64,000 bases of DNA from Theristus sp. LFF4_11 (lineage: Eukaryota; Nematoda; Chromadorea; Monhysterida; Xyalidae), in contig JASANC010002422.1 of assembly GCA_030248135.1 (NCBI GenBank), positions 1 through 64,000 of the forward strand. The letters run 5' to 3'. The position numbers and the translations under genes are program-made. How positions within the stretch are numbered: position 1 is the first letter of the stretch; each line of letters begins with the position of its first letter. Below the pieces are notes generated by a model. It worked only from the letters and a program-made list of their open reading frames with translations. It had not been told where the DNA came from and made no database searches. Positions 54,528 through 64,000 of the stretch are shown here, in pieces.

Positions 54528-54610
54528 AAGGCTTGGCTTAGGTTAGGATTAGGTTAGGATCAAGTTAGGCTCAGGATTAGGCTTTAGGATTAGGATTTGA
54601 ATTAGGTCCG
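54528..54610 (+). repeat. Telomere-like interstitial repeat array
   Basis: Degenerate array of TTAGG-type units (TTAGGTTAGGATTAGG, TTAGGC and variants). Nematode telomeres are usually TTAGGC; here the units are mixed and the array sits in internal, repeat-rich DNA. Confidence 0.7.
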
Positions 54611-54826
54611 TTTAAACAATGTCCGACAACGAGCGTGTCGGTTTTTAGAAAAGAAGGGCAACCCCCTACACTGGAGTAAAAAAACTCCTTTTTAGACACC
54701 ACTCATTTTTATAAAACTGTGACCACAGACGTGGACGAAGACGGTGTGCTAAATATTTTTTTTTGGATTGGGGATCATTCAGCAAATGCGACGGCAAAAT
54801 AGCAACAATAAAAGAATTTTGAGAAA

Positions 54827-57800
54827 ATGGCGACGTCACCGACGGCACGATGGCACGGCAGATCAAGCTGCGACAGCGGCAAGCTGCTTGCCGTTGTACT
54901 TGGTGGCCGTGGACACAGCTGCATTCGAAACCAAAACAAACTGTTCGTTTATCTCAGGTTTGTTGTTGTGTTTGTTGTTTGGGGGTGGTGAGTGAGTGAG
55001 TTGAGTTGTTTTGATTTGGGTTGCTGCGTTTCGTTGCAATCGTGCTTATTGCTCAACGTCAACAGTCGCGGTCGCCACCAGGCACCAGCCAATTCCATTT
55101 TTCCTAGTCTTTTCATTCATCAACAGATCGTGGCTGAGCACAGCGGATGGTTCGTCGTCGTCATCCACGTCCTCGTACCAATTCCTTGAGCAGAGCATTG
55201 TGCCGTCGTACAAATTCCAGAAAAGTCTTCCACGGCTGCCTATTCCGAAATTGGAACAAAGTTGCGATCGATACCTGGAGGGAATACGACCGCTCATCAC
55301 CAATGAAGCTCAGTACAAGCACACAAAACAAGTGGTCGAGCGGTTTAAGCAAAACGAAGGGCCAGACTTGCAACGTGAACTCGAAAACTTCAATCGACTG
55401 CACAAACACACGAGTTACATCACACGTACGTGAGTGTGCCGCAAGTGCACATTGTTGTTTCTAGAGAAGCTTTGCATTCTAATTGGTGTTCGCTGTTGTT
55501 TTGCATCGACTCGACAAGTTTTACAGAAGCTTGGTTCGACATATATTTGAAAGCACGTGTGCCACTGCCCGTCAATTACAACCCAGCACTGGTTATACGC
55601 ATGGATCCGCAGGAAGCGTACAATGATCAAGTTTGTTGCACTGCACGTTTCAAATGAGAGAGCTGAAGCAGAGGAACTCAATTGACATCAATGCATTGCC
55701 ATTTTCGTTTGCAGCTGACACGCGCCACAAATCTGGTGATCTCGATTGGACGGTTCAAGCGCGCTTTAGACGCTGAACTCCTGGCGCCGGAAGTGTTCCA
55801 TTTGAATCCGGCGAAAACAAAGACGAAACGTTTCGAAAAGATCTGCCGGTTTGATTTCAGCGTCAACAACGTTCGCATTTGTTACGATGAAAACGGACAT
55901 TGTTGAATGTGTGGTCTATGTGTTGGTGTGTTTGCAGCTGGTTGCCGGATGGCGTGGCATGGCATGCTGCCGTTGCAGTGTCCCGCTTTCGTGCGTTTCC
56001 ACTGGACATGTCGCAGTACCCATCGTTGTTCAACACGGTGCGCATACCGCGCTCGGGCATGGATGCGCTGCTCAAGTACGACCACTCGAAGCACATCGCT
56101 GTCTTCAGACTCGGCCACGTGTTCGCCGTCGACATTCTCAATGAGAGAGGTGCAGCGATTCTTCCTGGTGTCGTCACGTTTTCAGAGCGATTTTCTGGTT
56201 GCAGTTCATACAAGATCGTTGGAGGTTCTCTGCATTTTGGTTTAGCTCAGCAACAGGTCGGGTGGCCTCTTGCGCCGGTCGAAAAACGTAATCAAAACAG
56301 CGGAAAGAGGCAAAAAATACTGGCATTTACGAATGAACGCTTCCGTGGAGAACGTTCGCCAACATGCAAACAGAACAGAGGAACAAAAAAAACGAATGCG
56401 TTGTTTTGCAGGCGAGCTGCTGAGCGCCACCGAGATTCACAGTGCGTTGCAGCGCATTCTGGCGATGCCGCTGCAGCCGGCGCAGCATGCCATCGGCGGC
56501 TTCACGTGCATGAATCGCGAGCAGTGGGCCGCGTGCAGGGACGTGTTCAAGAACGACAACTACGACGCGTTGACGTCCTTGGAGAGCGCCATGTTCGTCG
56601 TGTGCTTGGACGAGCTCGACACGCTGCAGCACGAGCCGCTCGTTAGAAATGTGCTCTATGGGCCAGACGCTGGCTTGAATCGGTGAGCGCACAAAACGAA
56701 CGCTCATCATCTTTGCACATCTGCTTCACGCCAATTCATGCATACAACATTTTTCCGGCCACAATCCGACTTGTCACGTTATCCGACGTTCAGCTTTAGA
56801 ACACGCGCTCGTTCGTACCAGCGCACGTCAACGTACGTTGCTATTTTGAATCTTTACAGATACTTTGACAAGTCATTTTCGTTGATCGTTGACCGCAACG
56901 GCATTGCGACGATCAACTTTGAGCATTCCTGGGGCGACGGTGTTGCGGTGTTGCGCTTGGTCGAGGACGTCTATCGGGACTCATCCGCCAATCACTGGGT
57001 GCACCCCGACACCAAGCCGGTGCCCGAACGTGCCGCGCGCACGAAGAAACTCGGCAAGCTTTTTTTGATGTGAATGCAATGCAAAAATGAATGGCGAATG
57101 GACGGTTGTGTGTGGCGTGCCAAGTGAACTGGTAAAATCAAGTGTCCATCGTTTCAGAGTTCAATTTCTCGGAGCCAGTAAAATTGCGCCTGCAGTCAGG
57201 ACGACAGGAGTTCCGTGATTTGTGCAACGATCTGCAAATTGGCACAGTGCAATACGTCAACATGACGCGCGACACCATAAAAGGACATAAACTCAGCCCG
57301 GACGCAGTGATGCAAATGGCCATTCAGGTTGCACTCGACACGGCATCGCTTTCTCTCGTTTGGTTGTTACGTTTCGACCGTTTAATAATCGATCTTTATT
57401 ATCCTCTTCCCCGTCATCGAATGCATAAATCTGAAGGTACCGAACTGGGGACGGGGTGGTTTATGATGAGGCTCTGGGTGGATGGACATGGACGGCTGGT
57501 GTGCCATGGTGAACCAAAGGCCTCGCCGTCGCCACGTGTGCACGGGCAGTCTGTAAGCCCCGGGGCACCAGTGACCCAAGCCATACCCCGGTTTCGGTGT
57601 CCAACGGCCGTTAAAAGGCAGTGGCCGCAAAAGTGCGCCGTGGATATTGCGATTTTCTCATTGATCCAACGTTTTCTGCACATGTCGTTTCCTTGGTTGT
57701 TCAGCTTGCGTTCTACCGTATGACTGGCTGTGGCGAGCGTGTGGCAACGTACGAGTCGTGCAGTACGGCCGCCTTCAAGCACGGACGCACGGAGACGATG

Positions 57801-58513
57801 CGACCATTGACCGCCGAAACTGTGGCGCTCACCAACGCGCTCACAAGCACACAGGCGAACAGGGAACCGCCGCAGAAGCTGCGTCTCTTGGTTGACCTGT
57901 GCTCCGCGAAACACTCTGCGCTTGTGAAACGCGCCAGTTTGGGTTGGTGATGGGGGCGCTGGCGCTGGTGCAGACTTCATTGGCGAGACCTCCTGTTGAT
58001 TGGTTGTTTTGAACCAGTTGACGGGTGGTGCACCTTGCTGGTCTGTAAGAAACTCGAACACAATCGCATACGTTCGTCAATCGTCAGCATACCTGGCAGT
58101 TGTGTGGCCTTGGTTTTTTAACGCTCAACAACACAATGCACATTGCAGGCCAGAGTTTCGACCGGCATCTGCTTGGCCTGAGACTGACGGCCGAGCGGCT
58201 GCGCGTTGCCACGCCCGCCTTGTTCGCAGACGTCAGTTACCACCAGGCGAATCATTTCACCATCTCCACGTCGACGCTCTCCACCGACACGATCATACTC
58301 GGCGGCTTTGGCGCCGTCGTGCCGGACGGCATTGGCTTCGGCTACGGTCTGTTGTCGAACCAGATTGGCGGCGTCGTCACGAGCTACAAGGGTGGCCGTG
58401 ATGCGCGCGAGTTCGCGGACTGCTGCAAAACGGCGCTCGCGGACATCCAGGAGATACTCGAGACGACCGTGCCCACCGAAACGCATTTGCTGAAGCAGGC
58501 GCTTTCTGCTTGA
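54827..58513 (+). CDS. CPT2: Carnitine O-palmitoyltransferase 2, mitochondrial
   Basis: Inner-membrane, matrix-facing enzyme that regenerates long-chain acyl-CoA from acylcarnitine for beta-oxidation. Ten exons with consistent phases: 54827-54957, 55127-55425, 55530-55630 (or from 55527), 55715-55848, 55938-56149, 56412-56682, 56860-57053, 57158-57327, 57705-57942, 58149-58513; 704-705 residues. Visible: an Arg-rich presequence (MATSPTARWHGRSSC); N-terminal SLPRLPIPKLEQ and HKHTSYIT; AWFDIYLKAR; EVFHLNPAKTKT; FPLDMSQYPSLFNT; the catalytic histidine in FEHSWGDGVAVLR; TYESCSTAAFKHGRTE; GQSFDRHLLGLRL; HFTISTSTLSTDTIILGGFG. Order and length fit CPT2 rather than CPT1, since the CPT1 N-terminal membrane segments are absent. 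Intron 7 appears to be GC-AG. The start is the first ATG giving a presequence in phase with exon 2; a longer 5' end is possible. Confidence 0.95.
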
Positions 58514-58678
58514 CTACGCTCATTGTTCACGGTCAGAAGTTGTTGATTGGTTGTTGCTCAACGACCATCCGTCATGTATTCACTTGCCTGTCTCACGTGT
58601 GCCGAGGGCGAGGATGGTTTGTGCAATTGTTTATTTGTTCCATGGCGCCTTGGCCTTATTGTCTGTGATGAAAACTAT

Positions 58679-59050
58679 TATCTTTTATTTTGGTCCCGAT
58701 ACTCAATGCACGCATACAGTGAAACTCTATAAACATATCCAACTAGCTGATTGGTTGATGGTCACGTGATGCATGCTTTTTGTGCAAACCGATCTCCGCC
58801 TCCACTCCGCAGTTCATGCAGAGAATGCATGCATCAACCAATCAGCTAGGTGCATATGTTTTGGAGTTCTACTGTTGATGGGTAAGCAGATGAATGCACG
58901 AAGCGAGAATTCAAAATTGGTATGTGATCCGAGTCCCCTAAATAGAGCCGAGTGACTTAGGCTGCTTTGAATTGCCACACCAGGATTGAAACTGGTTTCC
59001 TTTCTGCGTCTACAAACGCATTCACTCAAAGGACCTAAAAACTTGATAAC
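58679..59050 (+). repeat. Dispersed repeat family X, copy 4, interrupted by a MITE
   Basis: TTTTATTTTGGTCCCGATAC... is split at 58716 by the element 58717-58874 and resumes at GGTAAGCAG, continuing through GATCCGAGTCCCCTAAATAG to GATTGAAACTGGTTTCC. Comparison with 37614-37790 gives the empty-site sequence GCGCATAGATA. Confidence 0.85.
58717..58874. mobile_element. Short CAGT-ended MITE nested in repeat X (158 bp)
   Basis: Ends CAGTGAAACTC and, reversed, CAGTAGAACTC, with inverted inner blocks CTAGCTGATTGGTTGATG. The uninterrupted copy of the host repeat reads GCATAGAT at this place, so the insertion hit TA; here the left flank is TA and the right TT, consistent with one later substitution. 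Confidence 0.8.
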
Positions 59051-59464
59051 AGTATTTTGTTTTGCTGGGTGTTCACATGGCGTTGGTTGATTTTCCATTT
59101 TTGGTGGTTATTCTGTCGGCCGTTTATCAAGTGATAATTCTGACCGTTATTTTAGGTGCGCGTCAGCCTTTATTTTCTGTTCTTATTTAACACATAACTT
59201 TTACACTTTTCAAATCATATTCCGCCTTTTATAAGATACGTGCAGAAATGTGTTTGTGTTGTGTGATCTATCCAATCAATTTTGTTGATGAATAAAAACA
59301 GGGTTCAGAAAACGATATTATGTTTTTGAGGCAGAGTTAATCGAACTCGTCGTTTCTGTTGGATGACACTGATTTCCATTGAACATACTTTGACGGTCTA
59401 AAAAACGGAACTTGAAAAGACACCTACTAATCTGGGTTGAATCAGGTTCCGGGTGCACGACGCC

Positions 59465-61134
59465 ATGCTGCGGCGCACTGTTGCGTCTGGCTGTGCGTGG
59501 TGGAGTGTCTGCTCCGCTCGAGCCTCCACGTCACACATGCAAATGTTTGATTGTGCTGCATTTTGCTTTGCTCAGCTCTTGGTCTATACTTCAAAAAAGT
59601 GGTTTTGCAGCACACGGGCCAGCAGCGGTAGTGGCGGTGGCTCGAAAGTTCCTCCGAAACGTGATGAAAATCCAAAAGAGGACAAGTACTTGCTCGGTCA
59701 GGCGCACCCCGTGCCCATGGGCGAGTCTGACGTGGGCATGCAGGTTTGTGCTTGTGATCGGCGTTGGTTGCATTGGACTGAGCCGCGTGGTGCGGCGATT
59801 CCAGTGTTGGTACGTTGCTTCCACTGGCCTTGCATGTCACCAGTGCTGAATTGTTGATATTCACAATAATAGTATGACCTATTTTCAAACGTGTCCCGCT
59901 GAAATGACGTCATGTGCCGCAAAACATGCGCTTGCCGTTCACAGCAAACCAGACTTTCCGTGTAGCCGATTTCTTTCCTTAAACAAATGGTGATGTCGAA
60001 TCAGTCGCACCAAACTGAAATTTTAGTGCCTGAACTTTGACAGACGGGCGTTTTTAAAGCTGATGCCGTCATTTTAGACCGGACACGTTTGAATAAATCC
60101 ACAATGCTTTGATGAAGTTCTTGGTCTTGTTCCGAATCTGCTGAGCTACCGTGCAAGACCGTGTAATGAATGCTCTCTCGGTTTTTGCAGGTTCGTGTCA
60201 GCCGCCTGCGTGACCGAATGATGAAAACGAAAGAGATCTGCGTTGTGTCCGTCTCGAATCTCGGCTTCCGACTGGCTGATGAAACGTTTCTTTATGGGCC
60301 TGTGGCGTTGTTTCCGCGAAACGCACTTTCATGGAGGGTCGGTTTGTTATTCGAATGTCGATTTACGCTATGAGCACGTTGAAATTTTTGAGCAAAAAAA
60401 TCTTCTCAGGTGGCGACACCAGACGAGATCACGACTGAAGCGGTGGAATTTCTCGTGATGCTTGACCCTGCTCTTGGTTAGTTATCAATGAAATTAGGCG
60501 CAACTTTTTTAAAATCAGCTGTATGGAGATGTAATGAACATGGTAGACGGTTGTGTTGCAGACGTTGTGGTCATCGGCGCTGGCGACGTCGAGCACGTGG
60601 ACGGTGTGCGCGAGCGTGTGACGCCCATGCTTCGGCGACACAACGTTGCGTTCGAAGTGCTCTCCACGGTGACTCCGTAGACACTGTGCACACTGTGATC
60701 GTTGCAACCAAACCCGATGTTCACACTGTGTTGTCTGATGTTATTGCTGTGCTGTTACAGCTGTAAATCATAGGCAATCAACTGATTGGCTGGCTTACTG
60801 ATTGGTCGAACCAGCACGATGCAGCCAATCAGCGTGCCAGAAGGCACGGACTGCATGCGCTTCTGAAGTTTATCACTGCAGCACTGAAAGATCAAGCATT
60901 GTGCAGCTGCAAGCAGTGCCGATGTTCAATTTCCTCAACGACGAGCGACGCTACGTGTGCGCGCTGCTTTACCCGCCTGACGACATCAAGATGGGCTTCC
61001 ACCAGCGGCTGTACACCGCGCAGCAGACGACCGGATTCCCGGGATACGAATCCGAAATGTCGACGCACGCGCTGCTCGGGATTTGTGAGTGGCAGACGAC
61101 TGTGCATTTGTGGGTTAACACCGTTTGCAAATAA
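59465..61134 (+). CDS. NDUFAF3: NDUFAF3-like mitochondrial complex I assembly factor
   Basis: Matrix protein of the Mth938/NDUFAF3 (DUF498) family, needed for early assembly of respiratory complex I. Exons: 59465-59529 and 59611-59743 (the 81-nt stretch between is probably an intron but is also open in frame), 60191-60337, 60410-60476, 60562-60668, 60907-61134; about 248 residues. Visible: presequence MLRRTVASGCAWWSVCSARA; a polar segment KVPPKRDENPKEDKYLLGQA not in human NDUFAF3; then the family core VVSVSNLGFRLADETFLYGP, LFPRNALSWR, TPDEITTEAVEFLVMLDP, VVVIGAGD and VPMFNFLNDERRYVCALLYP. The tail GFHQRLYTAQQTTGFPGYES exceeds the human protein. GTGAGT at 61085 could be a donor to a further exon, so the C-terminus is uncertain. 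Confidence 0.82.
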
Positions 61135-61440
61135 GAGTGGGGGGGTCTAGCGCTACATGGGAAAGTTTTAAACCAAGGGTGCAGGGACATTCTACTAATC
61201 AAGGCGCTTCAGGTTTACCCCCTGAGTACCCCCTGATTATGCCTATAAAGGTCGTTTTTAGGGTGCGGAAGTTGAAAAACCCTCGATTTTTTGCGATTTT
61301 TCGCAAAGTGTACCTTTTAGCCCTACCGTATCTCGTAGTTGCACAGTTTCTGGAACCTCACACAGTATTCACGTGAAAGATCTTGCGGAGTTCTTTAAGG
61401 CCCTGTATCAATGAGCCCTTGCAAGGGGGTCCCTGAGGCG
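61135..61440. other. Spacer with inverted GGCGCT/AGCGCC motifs
   Basis: Contains GGCGCTTCAGG and, in opposite orientation, CCTGAGGCGCT around 61202 and 61431, with nearby C5/G5 runs. This suggests the edge of another inverted-repeat element. No gene seen. Confidence 0.35.
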
Positions 61441-61943
61441 CTACGACGCTAGTTAAAATTACTTTTTTTTAAAAATTACGCTATTTTTTTGAAACATTTT
61501 TTTGAGCTCATAAACACAATTTTTCGATTTTCATTTTTGGTTCTACAGGGGGGTTTTCGGGGTCGCTGAATTCGAATCTGATCTTAGATTTTTGCCCCGG
61601 ACATTTTTTGCCTTAAAATTGGGCAAAAACACATTTTTTGCGTTTTCCAGTGTTTTTTGGTTTTAATTTTTAATTTTAAGTGCGGATTTTTTAACAAAGC
61701 TGTTTTACAACAGCCATACAACCGCTGTATCTGAATCTGTTTTGATATTTTGCAACTGACCACTTGTCCACTTAAAAAATGGGTAAAAAGTTGATTTTTT
61801 TGCTTTTTGCACACGTTTTCGTTTCACAATGAAAAAATCAAGTTAGAAACAACTTGTAATTTTAATTTTTAGTTATCCAGGGGGGTTTTCAAGATTGCTG
61901 AATTCGAATCTGACCTTAGATTTTTGCCCCGGGCATTTTTATT
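61441..61943 (+). repeat. Tandem repeat of about 330 bp, left block
   Basis: The marker GCTGAATTCGAATCTGA recurs at about 61565 and 61897, a period of 332 bp. Shared blocks are TTAGATTTTTGCCCCGG, ACAACCGCTGTATCTGAATC and TTGATATTTTGCAACTGACC. Confidence 0.85.
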
Positions 61944-63401
61944 TGTTCTTGTTCTTGTTCTTGTTCTTGTTCTTTATTTCTCTTTGTGATTCAATTATCT
62001 TTGAAAGCAAATCAAAAGAAAGCAACTATGTGATCAACTCGAGCCTAACAAAACGCCTCAAAACAACAGAATGCCTCAAAGTAAGTGGAATCAAAAAGGA
62101 AATGACATGAAAATGTCCGGTTTTTAGGTGAAATGTCAACACAACTGAGAAAAGTCAACCGAAACAAACATTCGAACACTACAACACAGTCGATACACGA
62201 CACTACAAAACAAAACAAACCGACTCTGACAGTCAGATTGAAACTGAAACTGTTGATTAAAAAAACTAAGACAAAATAAATTTGATTGGTAAATTACGAG
62301 TCCGTCGAATCGCTGGTTCACGAAAAACCACATCGTATGAAAAATGAAGTCACGAATAACCACACCATAGCTGTCGCAGCACACGCACACAAAGCGAATC
62401 ACTGACGGGCACGAGCACACAAATGAAGCAAAATCAAGTAAGCGGCTGTCACAATCTCGACCGTTTGGGGCAAGTTGTCTGGAACTATCGAGATGGAAAA
62501 TTAGATACTATAGACCTAATTTTGTGATTGAAGATGTTGACGAGAGAGGTTGGCAAGAGAATTTGTAATTTACATTAAAAGTTCGTGAGAAGCGAGAAGC
62601 ATTTGGACAGACAGGGTCAAGCCGGCGGAACTCCAATACAAAATATTAAAATGAATTGATTTGAGACTGAGATTGACGCGAATGAAAGACGCATCCCTTT
62701 AAAGCGGAAGTTTTCGGGAAGGAAGCGGACTCTCCTGTAGATTTATGTCAAAATTGTCGAGTATTTTGATTGAGCGAATTTCAACACAAGGTCACGGTCT
62801 CTCAGCAACAGAGATTTCCTGAAAGTAGTGACTGAAGTGGAGGAACCGTAGCTTGACTCAATGAATTCCAGAGAACAACAATTCTCGTTCCCCAGAAATT
62901 TTTGCGGATGGACGTATTTACCATCGGAACCTTCAACCTAAGAGAGTGACCCCTGGTGCCAATTTCTCCTTCATGAACTTGAAAGAACTCCACAGACTCG
63001 GGGATATGGCATTTATGTGTGAGAACCTTATAAACTAAAACTAAATCTGAAATTATGCGCTGGACGAAAAGCGGCAGAAGCTGGAGGTCGTCCATTCTTT
63101 TCTGGTAACTATCACCTAAATCAACTCCTTGAACGTATTTGGTGAAACTTCGTTGAACGGATTCTACTCTTCTGCAGTCCCCTATTAACGACGGCGACCA
63201 GACGCTGGGGCAAAAAGTTAATCTTGGAACAATCACCGTTTTAAACAGTTTCAGCTGAAGATTTTGGGTTTTTACTCTGAGACATCTAGACATCAACCCA
63301 CAACCACTTCGTGATTTAGCTACAACCCTTGTAATGTGTTCTTTAAAAGTTACATACGCTATCCGATAAATCTCAAGTTTATGGGTAAAAACCTTTTTAC
63401 C
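61944..63401 (-). mobile_element. 5'-truncated non-LTR retrotransposon (CR1/jockey-like) with target duplication
   Basis: A 1458-bp minus-strand insertion inside the 330-bp repeat. It is flanked by TTTATT on both sides (61938-61943, 63402-63407). The uninterrupted inverted copy near 63790 gives the empty site GGGCATTTTTATTGCTCT. The frame 63401-62802 encodes the end of a reverse transcriptase with HITRVVAKSRSGCGLMSRCL, LFKTVIVPRLTFCPSVWSP, RRVESVQRSFTKYVQGV and DLVLVYKVL, typical of CR1/jockey-type ORF2 C-termini. Its 3' end carries an (AAGAAC)n tail (61944-61975), as such elements often do. The 5' truncation removes the catalytic core. Confidence 0.8.
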
Positions 63402-64000
63402 TTTATTGCTCTAAAAATAGAGCAAAAACACATTTTTATGCGTTTTCCAGTGTTTTTTGTTTTAATTTTTAGTTTTAAATGTAGAGTTGTTTAAAAAACA
63501 GTTTCATAACAGCCTTACAACCGCTGTATCTGAATCAGTTTTGATATTTTGCAACTGACCACTTTCCCACCCAAAAAATGGGTAAAAAGTATTTTTGCTT
63601 TTTGCACACTATTTCGTTTCACAGTAAAAAAATCAGTTTAGAAACAATTTGTATTTTTAATTTTTAGTTCTACAGAGGGGGTTTCGGAGTCGCTGAATTC
63701 GAATCAGACCTTAGATTTTTGCCCCGGGCATTTTTTTGCTCTAAAAATTGGGCAGAACCACTGGAAAATGCGTAAAAATGTGTTTTTTCCCATTTTTAGA
63801 GCAATAAAAATGCCCGGGGCAAAAATCTAAAGTCAGATTCAAATTCAGCGATCATGAAAACCTCCCTGGAAAACTAAAAATTAAAATTACAAGTTGTTTC
63901 TAACTTGATTTTTCATTGTGAAACGAAAACGTGTGCAAAAAGCAAAAAAAATCAACTTTTTACCCATTTTTAAGTGGACAAGTGGTCAGTTGCAAAATAT
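63402..64000. repeat. About 330-bp repeat, right block with inverted copy
   Basis: 63402-63780 continues the direct repeat. From about 63783 to the window end the same sequence runs in the opposite orientation (GCCCGGGGCAAAAATCTAAA, then GTGGTCAGTTGCAAAATAT), making a head-to-head junction near 63745-63785. Confidence 0.85.

Noticed and set aside
54992..55189. Extension of CPT2 exon 2 upstream to an ATG at 55011
   Set aside because: The AG acceptor at 55125-55126 joins in phase to an exon with a presequence at 54827; the upstream part has intron composition.
57382..58080. Frames of 82 to 215 codons on the minus strand over CPT2
   Set aside because: They are antisense to the conserved CPT2 exons and include intron sequence without protein-like motifs.

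Overview
The window is nuclear DNA of an animal, almost certainly a nematode. Genes are split into many short exons (30 to 530 nt) with GT-AG introns of 81 nt to several kb. Coding exons are GC-rich against AT-rich introns. Two genes encode the 12-cysteine DB module, a domain known mainly from nematode secreted proteins, and one encodes a TWK-type two-pore potassium channel, a family greatly expanded in nematodes. The density of introns, MITEs and retroelement remnants suggests a large, repeat-rich nematode genome; the species cannot be named from the sequence.

Layout. (1) 1-23670, plus strand: the 3' two thirds of a plasma-membrane Ca2+-ATPase (PMCA). Sixteen shared exons lie between 791 and 7082, starting with two phase-1 microexons in the linker where vertebrate PMCAs have splice site A. 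Two alternative C-termini follow: a terminal exon at 13332-13859, or an exon at 19325-19442 joined to a last exon at 23552-23670. The N-terminal exons lie before the window. The long introns carry MITEs, including a 1.24 kb palindromic Mutator-like element with a 9-bp target duplication. (2) 27680-31516, minus strand: a complete nine-exon two-pore K+ channel of 493 residues. (3) 31517-39915: no recognised gene. (4) 39916-44905, minus strand: two tandem, paralogous, three-exon genes for secreted DB-module proteins. (5) 45000-54826: a dense repeat region with G-run/C-run elements, a Penelope-like reverse transcriptase remnant with a hammerhead-like motif, hAT-like MITEs and telomere-like repeats. 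(6) 54827-58513, plus strand: a complete ten-exon carnitine palmitoyltransferase 2 gene. (7) 59465-61134, plus strand: an NDUFAF3-like complex I assembly factor. (8) 61135-64000: an array of about 330-bp repeats interrupted by a 5'-truncated non-LTR retrotransposon.

The genes do not form one pathway. PMCA (Ca2+ export) and the K2P channel (resting potential) act at the plasma membrane. CPT2 (fatty-acid entry into beta-oxidation) and NDUFAF3 (respiratory complex I assembly) are neighbouring mitochondrial genes on the same strand. The DB proteins are secreted and of unknown function. All splice models were inferred by eye from conserved protein sequence plus matching splice-site phases. Two introns appear to use GC-AG boundaries.
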